Part shown: in pieces, positions 1-5,297 of the stretch | How the letters are laid out: every line of letters starts with the position of its first letter | How positions within the stretch are numbered: position 1 is the first letter of the stretch | NCBI GenBank assembly: GCA_020861205.1 | Contig: JAJBSY010000393.1 | Location: 1-5,661, forward strand | Origin: Deltaproteobacteria bacterium | GTDB taxonomy: Bacteria > Desulfobacterota > Desulfovibrionia > Desulfovibrionales > Desulfovibrionaceae | Direction: 5' to 3' | Length of the DNA: 5,661 nt | Position numbers and translations under genes: made by a program | Notes under the pieces: generated by a model | Told to the model about the DNA's origin: nothing | The model's database searches: none | Seen by the model: the letters and a program-made list of their open reading frames with translations, nothing else

Positions 1-759
1 AACGTACACAGGCTCGGTATCCCCGACCACGGTGAGGGAAACATCCCGGCAGAACAGGATATTGTCTATCTTTCTGCCGTCCCGGGCGCTGTGAAAATAC
101 ACACCGCCTTCCAGAAGAACATACGAGAGCGGCACGCCGTACGGCAACCCGTCGGCGCCCACGGTAACCAGGAAGCCGTATTCGCCTTTTTCAAGCAGTT
201 CCCAGGCGGCGGCAGCGGGCAGGGCCCTGTCCTTGCGCCGCATGGGGCGCGCGGTCATCCTCCCGTATTCCCGGCATACCGGCGCGCGAAGCATATCGCC
301 GGGGAATGCCGCGTCATCCGGATACACGGCGTCCAGGATGACGCCGTGCGGGCCCGTTGGGTACCGTTGCAAAATAGTCGCCAGGGATATGGCGTCAAGG
401 CGGCTCTGCACGTCATGCGAGACGCCTTTCCAGATTTCCCGGATGCCGCATCCCGATTGGTTGGGACAATCGTTGGATTTGTCGCCGCAGCAGACGGCGA
501 ATTCCACCCCGTCATCGAACAGGGCGACGAGCCGGCCCAGGCTGATGGTTTCAAGCGGCGCAACCAGGGCGATGCCGCCCTTGGCCCCGACGGTTCCCGC
601 GGTGATACCCGCGCGGCGCAGGATCGTATGGATGTTCTCCACCGTGCGGAGCGTCATGCCGGTTTTTTCCGCGAGAAAGGCGGTCGCGACGGGGCCCGGC
701 ATACCGTTCAGTTCGAACAGCACCCTGATCGCATACCGGGTATTGGCCGAAAGTCTCAT
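1..759 (-). CDS. Rrf2-family regulator fused to NimA-like PNPOx-fold domain (partial, 3' end off the left edge)
   Basis: I translated 253 codons from the ATG at 759 to base 1 with no stop, so the C-terminus is missing. Residues 1-60 form an Rrf2 winged helix: the start MRLSANTRYAIRVL, a recognition-helix region around 34-47, and a wing GAKGGIALV at 58-66. Cysteines C91, C98 and C104 (plus C90), followed by W110, match the usual placement of Rrf2 Fe-S ligands (IscR C92/C98/C104). After a linker (about 134-167) comes a NimA-like split-barrel segment: MRRKDR at 173-178, GEYGFLVTVGADGLPYGVPLSY at about 192-213 and YFHSARDGRKIDN at 221-233. NimA relatives bind flavin or heme, and some confer 5-nitroimidazole resistance. 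The gene begins 6 nt after the ccsA stop, so it is probably co-transcribed with nrf. A role as a redox or nitrosative-stress sensor is inference. Two adjacent genes are excluded because no stop separates the domains. Confidence 0.85.
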   Translation of the reverse strand, partial: MRLSANTRYAIRVLFELNGMPGPVATAFLAEKTGMTLRTVENIHTILRRAGITAGTVGAKGGIALVAPLETISLGRLVALFDDGVEFAVCCGDKSNDCPNQSGCGIREIWKGVSHDVQSRLDAISLATILQRYPTGPHGVILDAVYPDDAAFPGDMLRAPVCREYGRMTARPMRRKDRALPAAAAWELLEKGEYGFLVTVGADGLPYGVPLSYVLLEGGVYFHSARDGRKIDNILFCRDVSLTVVGDTEPVYV

Positions 760-761
760 GG

Positions 762-767
762 CTCCTC
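762..767 (-). promoter_or_regulatory. Ribosome binding site GAGGAG overlapping the ccsA stop
   Basis: On the minus strand the bases TGAGGAGCC precede the ATG at 759. The TGA (768-766) is the ccsA stop and its GA is part of the Shine-Dalgarno sequence. The spacing from GAGGAG to the ATG is short (2 nt; about 4 nt if AGG is the core). The arrangement supports the 759 start and points to translational coupling with ccsA. Confidence 0.6.
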
Positions 768-1548
768 ACGAGTACACATGAATGCTGCCTTGGGCGGAAG
801 GCAGGTACGTGACGCCCAGCCAGGTGATCATGAGCAGGACGAAGGCGACCGGCAAGGCCCAGAGGGTGAACTTCGGGTGCGCCCGCCTGAGCCGCATGTG
901 GATATAGACCAGATAGGCTGCGCCCGTGATAAAGGCCCAGGTTTCTTTGGGATCCCAGGACCAGTAATGTCCCCAGGCCTCCTTGGCCCAGAGCGCCCCG
1001 GAAAGCATACCGAGAGCGAGAAAGCCGAACCCGATGTATACGATGTTATCCATGAACGCGTATAAATGGCGGTCCGTATGGCCGCGCGCCATGTTCCGGA
1101 GTTGCAGGCCCGAGGCGATGGTGGCGACGCCGAGCATGGCGTAGGAGAGTATGTACACGGTTACGTGCGGCACGAAGTAATAGCTTTGCAGCGCGGGCAT
1201 GAGCGCTTTGGAATGGATCTCCGGTTTGAAGAGATTCACGCCGATGAAGACCGAAGCCACGACGGCGGAAAAGAGCAGAAGCCAGGGATATTTCCAATGC
1301 CTGTAAGTGAGATACCCGATCAGGGCGAGGAAGAAGGAATACCAGAGGCGGGTTTCCCCCATGGTCCTTAGCGGCGGCCGCTCAAGGCCGATCCACAGTC
1401 CCGCGATGAAAACGGCGAACAGAATAATTCCCGTGATCATAAGGCCGTTGACTATCCATGGCTTTTTGTCGCGAAGGGCGGCCAAGCCCGCGAAAATCCA
1501 GCAAAGGGCGGCGGGAAGCGCAAGGCAGATAAAATTATCCCAGGTCAT
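766..1548 (-). CDS. ccsA: CcsA/ResC-type cytochrome c biogenesis protein (heme handling, WWD domain)
   Basis: This 260-residue polytopic membrane protein has about eight hydrophobic segments (near 5-24, 33-52, 69-83, 88-106, 128-148, 167-187, 205-219, 230-247). Its WWD signature lies at 187-207 (W187, W192, W196, W198, D199, in the run GHYWSWDPKETW). Conserved-type histidines flank it: H128 in PHVTVYILSY and H217 in YIHMR. The C-terminus has the family-like GVTYLP...HVYS. In System II the WWD domain presents heme to the apocytochrome on the periplasmic side, working with ResB/Ccs1. The ATG overlaps the resB stop as ATGA (1548-1545), and GGGAAG lies about 5 nt upstream, so the two are probably coupled. 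Its position after nrfHA suggests it matures NrfA and NrfH, including the CXXCK heme; that specific role is inferred from Wolinella NrfI. The length fits a stand-alone CcsA. Confidence 0.93.
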   Translation of the reverse strand: MTWDNFICLALPAALCWIFAGLAALRDKKPWIVNGLMITGIILFAVFIAGLWIGLERPPLRTMGETRLWYSFFLALIGYLTYRHWKYPWLLLFSAVVASVFIGVNLFKPEIHSKALMPALQSYYFVPHVTVYILSYAMLGVATIASGLQLRNMARGHTDRHLYAFMDNIVYIGFGFLALGMLSGALWAKEAWGHYWSWDPKETWAFITGAAYLVYIHMRLRRAHPKFTLWALPVAFVLLMITWLGVTYLPSAQGSIHVYS

Positions 1549-2798
1549 TGGTCTTCCCGCCGTTTACCCGTTCCCGCCCAGATGAGCCATACCGATCCCG
1601 CGATCATCAGAAAGATTCCGGCATAGGCCGGCCACAGCCATGCGTCCCGAACCAGTTCGATGCCGCTGTACGCGGACATTTTACCGGCCTGGTTGTCATA
1701 GCCGTACTGGTAAAGCATCCACGGGCCGAGGGAGAGCGGTTTGTTCACTTCCAGGCGGGCGTCCTTTTTCATCCCTTCCTTGGTCAGAACGGTGATATCC
1801 GAAACGAACCGTTTGGGTTCGGGCTGGGTCATGACCACGGTTAGCTCGCCATCCAGGGGCAGCCCGGAGAAAAATTCCGGAATCGTCCCTCCGCCGCAGA
1901 CCCAGCCGGTTTTTGTCGCGCCGGTTCGCGTGTTTGTGACGGTCACCCGCGCGGCCGGGGTTGACGCGGGCATGGGGGAGGCTTTGTAACCGTCTCCGCC
2001 GCGCACGGCCTCATGGATGTATTCATCCAGAACAACCGTCCAGTCCCCCAAGGCGCCGGTGGGACGCTTCGGATCAATCTGGAAGTAGAAGGGCCTGTCT
2101 TCGGGCTGGGGTTTGCCGTTTTCCCGGTTGATGATCACCAGCTTGGGCGGGTATTCCTCCATGGAAAAGTCATGCAGCCGGACGGCGATGGGCAGTTCGA
2201 ACACATCGTTGTTCCGGCTGTAGACCCGCCATTCGACTTCCCCCTCGCGCACGTACATGACGAACCGCTGCATGTCCGTGGCGCCGAGCCCGGCCGCCAA
2301 AAGAAGGATCCACAAGCCAAGATGGTTGCAGTAAAAACCGATGTCTTTTTTCCGAAAGGCCGCAAGCCTGCGCATGATGACAAGCCCGAGCGAGACGAGC
2401 GTCAGCGCGTAGAGCAGCACAAAGGGCCAGGAAGCGGTGACCATCGAGAAACCGAGGTCGGAAAAAAGATTGTGCGCGTGTGGGTCAACCCTGGCGGCCT
2501 GGGGGGTGAGTCCCATAACCAGGCTGAAACAGAGCAGGGCGGCCATGAGGCTGACGCAGAAGGGGATTCCCGAAAGCCAGAGAATAACGGCGTTTTTTCG
2601 CGCAAGAGCGCACAGGGCCAGAAGGAGCGCGAGGCCGCCTGCCGCGATGGCGTTCGCGGGATAATGAAGCAGAAAAAAATTGAAGTGCCCGAGCGTCAGT
2701 TGCAGGGCGAACCCCGCGACCAGAACGCCGCAGACCAGAAGCGCGCTTTCTTTATACTGCCAGGGCGGCTGCCAGAGAGGCCTTTTTTGTTGTTTCAT
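1545..2798 (-). CDS. resB: ResB/Ccs1-like cytochrome c biogenesis protein, nrf-associated
   Basis: This is a 417-residue membrane protein from the ATG at 2798. Hydrophobic segments lie near 18-37, 41-66, 70-97, 116-143 and 154-173, followed by a large soluble, probably periplasmic region (about 174-385) and a last helix at 386-409. The ResB-like segment FYCNHLGLWILL (H159) precedes GATDMQRF. ResB is the partner of CcsA in System II cytochrome c maturation, delivering heme and apocytochrome for thioether bond formation. The frame is open up to 2864, but the extra 22 residues would be encoded by a terminator-like hairpin and look unlike a protein. The shorter start gives MKQQKRPLWQPPWQYKES, which from memory fits the family N-terminus. 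Its Shine-Dalgarno is weak (GGTG). The order resB-ccsA is that of fused CcsBA/NrfI proteins, here split into two genes. Confidence 0.88.
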   Translation of the reverse strand: MKQQKRPLWQPPWQYKESALLVCGVLVAGFALQLTLGHFNFFLLHYPANAIAAGGLALLLALCALARKNAVILWLSGIPFCVSLMAALLCFSLVMGLTPQAARVDPHAHNLFSDLGFSMVTASWPFVLLYALTLVSLGLVIMRRLAAFRKKDIGFYCNHLGLWILLLAAGLGATDMQRFVMYVREGEVEWRVYSRNNDVFELPIAVRLHDFSMEEYPPKLVIINRENGKPQPEDRPFYFQIDPKRPTGALGDWTVVLDEYIHEAVRGGDGYKASPMPASTPAARVTVTNTRTGATKTGWVCGGGTIPEFFSGLPLDGELTVVMTQPEPKRFVSDITVLTKEGMKKDARLEVNKPLSLGPWMLYQYGYDNQAGKMSAYSGIELVRDAWLWPAYAGIFLMIAGSVWLIWAGTGKRREDQ

Positions 2799-2812
2799 GG
2801 TACACCAAGCGT

Positions 2813-2850
2813 GGAAAAAGCGCCCGCGACGGTCGTCCGGGCGCTTTTCC
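2813..2850 (-). terminator. Intrinsic terminator-like hairpin between nrfA and resB
   Basis: The arms 2816-2826 (AAAAGCGCCCG on the plus strand) and 2838-2848 (CGGGCGCTTTT) pair perfectly over 11 bp, and can extend by two GC pairs across a bulged A. The loop is 11 nt. Read leftward, the GC-rich stem ends in GGGCGCTTTTTCC, so a five-T run follows the GC core. The hairpin begins 20 nt after the nrfA stop and ends 15 nt before the resB start. It probably causes partial termination or protects the nrfHA mRNA, lowering resB-ccsA expression relative to the reductase. The T-run also pairs with the A-run, so it could work weakly on the other strand, where no gene needs it. Confidence 0.72.
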
Positions 2851-2869
2851 GGCAGGCTTATCATGCGTT

Positions 2870-4384
2870 CTACAACCGGCCGGCCTGCTTGGCTTCACTC
2901 AGCCATTGGGGCACCACGGTCTTTATCCACTGTTCCTTATCATTGGTCAGCTTGTTCATGTCCAGTCCTATGTAGGCCTGGGCTTTGGCTTTGGTGGTAA
3001 GGTCCGGCATGGCCGTCTCGGTGACGCCATGGGTAAAGAGAATTTTCTGCAATTCGATCTGGGCCAGCAGGCTCTTGTCCAGGCTGTGGGCCAGGATGCG
3101 CTGCGTCTCAACCGGCGCGTGGAAGGACGCGCCGTGGGAGGCCACGCCGAAATCCCAGCGCCACTGGGCCTGGCGGATCAGTTTTTGCGCATCGGCCATC
3201 TCTTCCTTGGAAGCGCCGGCGTCCCAGGCGGCTTTGGCCAGGATGTGGGCCTTTGACAGCTCGGCTTCGACGCGGTTGCGGATTTCCAGCACTTTATCCT
3301 GGTTGTCGTAGACATATTTTTTCAGGTTCTCTTCCGAATCCCGATGGCAGGTCTGGCAGGTGGAAGCCACGTTTTTGAGCGGGCTCATGACCTGGTGACT
3401 GGAATACTTGATGCCGCCTTCGGAGACATAGGGCATGTGGCAGTCGGCGCAAGCGAGGCCGCGCTGGCCGTGGGTGCCGAGCAGGAATATCTCGTAATCC
3501 GGGTGCTGGGCTTTCAGCATGGGAGTTTTGGAAAGCGCGTGCGTCCAGTCGGAGAATCCGACGTTGTCGTAATACTCTTCCATGGCTTCGACGGTCATGC
3601 CTTTATCCCAAGGGAACGTCAGGTATTTGCCGTCGCCCTTGAAGTAGTATTCCACATGGCACTGGGCGCAGACGAGAGTCCGCATTTCCTGTGGCGAGGC
3701 TTCGGAAATATCCTTGCCCTGCCGCTTGAAGGCCTCGATCAAGGCGGGGCGGGTGATCGTCAGGTTCATGGTTTGGGGGTCGTGGCAGTCGGCGCAGCCC
3801 AGCGGGTTGACGACTTCGTTACCCCACGCGCTCCATTTGGCCTTGTAGAATTCCTCAATACCCTTTTCCTGCATCAGCCGGGGTACGTCCGGGCTTTTAC
3901 AGGTCCAGCAGGTGCCGGGCTGCAGGTCGCCCTCGCCGTTGACGGGCGTGCCTGTACGGAGCGTGGCGCGCATATCGTCGAGGGTATACGCGTGGCCGCG
4001 TGGCGCTGAATAATCCCGGGAGAAGGCGTACCCGGCCCAGAGCACGACCATGGCGGGGCGGGATTCAAGCACATCTTCCGGAACGTTGCCCAGATGCTTG
4101 CTGTGAAAGTCCATTTCCCGGGTTTTCTTCCAGGTCTCATACTCCCGTGGGTAGTTCAGCCCCCATTGCTCGTTGTGAGGATTGATGCCCGTGATTTCAA
4201 TTTTCTTATTGTTGTAAATGGTGGCGATTTCGGCCCGGCGCTCGGTAATGGAGGCAGCCAGAAGCCCGAGCAGGAACACGGCGACCATGGCAATGCCAAA
4301 GACGGCCCAGCCGAGCATCGGTTTTTCCTTGACGGTCTCCGCGCAGGACAGGGGAATGTTTTTGCATTTTTCCAGAAGTTTCAT
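2870..4384 (-). CDS. nrfA: Cytochrome c nitrite reductase, pentaheme catalytic subunit
   Basis: NrfA reduces nitrite to ammonium (six electrons) in the periplasm. The 504-residue protein has all five heme motifs: the catalytic CWTCK (159-163), then CXXCH at 197-201, 239-243, 312-316 and 343-347. Active-site and calcium residues expected from known NrfA structures are present: R129 (in PRGH), E245 and Y246 (CHVEYYF), and K291, Q293 and H294 (KAQHP). A hydrophobic N-terminal segment (24-45, ending LLAAS) is a signal peptide or uncleaved anchor. Length is typical. The ATG at 4384 has GGAAGG about 6 nt upstream and gives a lysine-containing N-region; M23 (4318) is an alternative start, with AAGGAA in front but no positive charge. 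nrfH lies 22 nt upstream and supplies electrons from menaquinol. No frameshift or missing key residue was seen. Confidence 0.98.
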   Translation of the reverse strand: MKLLEKCKNIPLSCAETVKEKPMLGWAVFGIAMVAVFLLGLLAASITERRAEIATIYNNKKIEITGINPHNEQWGLNYPREYETWKKTREMDFHSKHLGNVPEDVLESRPAMVVLWAGYAFSRDYSAPRGHAYTLDDMRATLRTGTPVNGEGDLQPGTCWTCKSPDVPRLMQEKGIEEFYKAKWSAWGNEVVNPLGCADCHDPQTMNLTITRPALIEAFKRQGKDISEASPQEMRTLVCAQCHVEYYFKGDGKYLTFPWDKGMTVEAMEEYYDNVGFSDWTHALSKTPMLKAQHPDYEIFLLGTHGQRGLACADCHMPYVSEGGIKYSSHQVMSPLKNVASTCQTCHRDSEENLKKYVYDNQDKVLEIRNRVEAELSKAHILAKAAWDAGASKEEMADAQKLIRQAQWRWDFGVASHGASFHAPVETQRILAHSLDKSLLAQIELQKILFTHGVTETAMPDLTTKAKAQAYIGLDMNKLTNDKEQWIKTVVPQWLSEAKQAGRL

Positions 4385-4406
4385 AGGCGCCCTTCCATGG
4401 TTTGTT

Positions 4407-4979
4407 CTATCGCATTGCTTTCTTGAGCCAGTCCGGCACCGGTGACGCGGGCAGCGGCACGATGGCGTTCGGCGCCGACGCCAGGTTGCTGATCCGGGTG
4501 TGCGGCACGTCCCTGTGGCAGTCCCAGCAGGCCTTTTCCCGGCCGCTCTTCACATCGGCATAGCGCACCATGCCCGTTTTCACGAACTCGGTGTTAAGCT
4601 GGGTGTGGCACCGGATGCAGTTTTGCAGGATGACCCTGTTGCTCCCGTCGCGGGGGCGGATGACTTGCGGCTCGGCCCGGAGGGTGAACATGGCCGCATG
4701 GTACAGGCCGTCCTGGGCCTTGAACGCGTATCCGGCCAGAAAACCTTCGGGCACGTGGCAGTCGTTGCAGGTCGCCCAATTGGCGTGGGAGCTGTGGTTC
4801 CAGGACTGGTAGTAGGGTGCCATGATGTGGCAGTTGACGCAGGCGGACGGATCGTCCGAAAGATAGGAAAACGCTCGCGACATATGGAGCGTATACCCGC
4901 CGAGACCGGCGGCGATGCCTCCCAGGAGGAACAGGGGCAAAACGAATTGCGAGGGAATTGGGTTCAGGATTCGGCGCAT
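4407..4979 (-). CDS. nrfH: Cytochrome c nitrite reductase, membrane tetraheme subunit NrfH
   Basis: NrfH (NapC/NirT family) oxidizes menaquinol and anchors NrfA to the membrane. From the ATG at 4979 the protein has 190 residues. One hydrophobic segment (about 11-33) is followed by SYLSDDP and four CXXCH motifs at 47-51 (CVNCHIM), 71-75, 121-125 and 151-155. M53 corresponds to the unusual Met ligand of heme 1 in Desulfovibrio NrfH. FTLRAEPQVI (98-107) and the C-terminal SPVPDWLKK are typical of longer NrfH proteins. The frame stays open upstream to a GTG at 5168, with further ATGs at 5111, 5069 and 5039; none has a good Shine-Dalgarno, and neither has 4979. I chose 4979 because it gives the family length and a single N-terminal helix. 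The longest form would have 253 residues and an extra hydrophobic stretch. nrfA follows after 22 nt. Confidence 0.88.
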   Translation of the reverse strand: MRRILNPIPSQFVLPLFLLGGIAAGLGGYTLHMSRAFSYLSDDPSACVNCHIMAPYYQSWNHSSHANWATCNDCHVPEGFLAGYAFKAQDGLYHAAMFTLRAEPQVIRPRDGSNRVILQNCIRCHTQLNTEFVKTGMVRYADVKSGREKACWDCHRDVPHTRISNLASAPNAIVPLPASPVPDWLKKAMR

Positions 4980-5228
4980 GAGGCAGGGCGCCCAGGAGCG
5001 AAATTCGAAAATAAAAATCCCGGCATTCACAACCGCCATGGCCGCATAAAACAGGACGGCAAGAACCATGCGCTGCAATATATGCGAGAAACATCGGAAA
5101 AGTTTTGCCATAATCGTTACCGGGATAAGCTTTCCTGGCTGCGGGTAACCTTTGTCGATCGGGAGCACTTTTCGAAATCCGCGTCGGACGATGTGGACGA
5201 TCCTTTTTTGCGCGCGCCGCCAACGGAT
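4980..5228. other. Intergenic leader between nrfH and the divergent regulator
   Basis: If nrfH starts at 4979, about 318 bp separate it from the rightward gene at 5298. This part has no convincing separate gene. It contains an in-frame upstream extension of nrfH (up to 5168), a 6-bp inverted repeat GTTACC/GGTAAC (5116-5121 and 5144-5149, separated by 22 nt), and a 7-bp direct repeat GGACGAT (5186-5192 and 5195-5201). None of these can be assigned a function from sequence alone. The nrf promoter must lie in this region or just to its right, but I could not fix it. Confidence 0.4.
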
Positions 5229-5256
5229 TTGCTTTCCATATGGAAAATACTATATT
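5229..5256 (+). promoter_or_regulatory. Candidate sigma70-type promoter of the Crp/Fnr gene
   Basis: A -35-like TTGCTT (5229-5234) and a -10-like TATATT (5251-5256) are separated by 16 nt. Transcription would start near 5263, leaving about 35 nt of leader before the ATG at 5298. A perfect palindrome fills most of the spacer, so control by a bound protein is likely if the promoter is real. This is a match to consensus by eye only. Confidence 0.4.
5233..5246. promoter_or_regulatory. Perfect 14-bp palindrome TTTCCATATGGAAA, candidate operator
   Basis: The sequence is identical to its own reverse complement. It can be read as TTTCC-N4-GGAAA, the same 5-4-5 geometry as FNR-type boxes (TTGAT-N4-ATCAA) with different bases. 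It lies between the proposed -35 and -10 of the rightward promoter, a position typical of repression, and could also serve the leftward nrf promoter. Binding by the adjacent Crp/Fnr protein is inference. Confidence 0.5.
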
Positions 5257-5271
5257 CGGATTATTACGTCT

Positions 5272-5285
5272 GTTGCATTTGCAAC
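5272..5285. promoter_or_regulatory. Inverted repeat GTTGCA-TT-TGCAAC, candidate operator
   Basis: Two perfect 6-bp arms flank a TT centre, just upstream of the Shine-Dalgarno AAGGAGG (5287-5293). In the rightward transcript it would be in the leader, where a bound protein could block transcription. A hairpin is less likely because the 2-nt loop is too tight unless arms open. The TTG and CAA ends are 6 nt apart rather than 8, so it is not a standard FNR or HcpR box. Confidence 0.45.
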
Positions 5286-5297
5286 GAAGGAGGCCGT

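Noticed and set aside
1..258. A separate NimA-like gene starting at the internal ATG at 258 (or 243)
   Set aside because: No stop codon separates it from the Rrf2 part. GGGAGG abuts the ATG at 258 with no spacing and is too far from the one at 243, so an in-frame fusion is the simpler reading; internal initiation is not excluded.
91..1065. Long plus-strand open frame antisense to ccsA and the Rrf2-NimA gene
   Set aside because: Its translation is low-complexity and charged with no family features, while the minus strand gives clear proteins across the same bases. It is a GC-rich shadow frame.
2799..2864. 22-residue N-terminal extension of ResB
   Set aside because: The extension is encoded by the terminator stem-loop, has an arginine-rich implausible sequence, and the start at 2798 gives a family-like N-terminus.
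2013..2975. Long plus-strand open frame antisense to resB and the end of nrfA
   Set aside because: No recognisable domain; it crosses the terminator hairpin and lies opposite two well-supported genes.
3344..4009. Plus-strand open frame inside nrfA
   Set aside because: It is antisense to conserved NrfA heme motifs and has no protein-like features of its own.
5186..5201. Direct repeat GGACGAT x2
   Set aside because: Only 7 bp and two copies, with 9-nt periodicity not clearly linked to a promoter; likely chance.
4594..5223. Alternative minus-strand open frame overlapping nrfH
   Set aside because: Arginine- and proline-rich translation in another frame of nrfH; the overlapping frame has four CXXCH motifs.
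5272..5285. Canonical FNR box
   Set aside because: The TTG and CAA ends are two bases too close for TTGAT-N4-ATCAA, so I list it only as an unassigned dyad.
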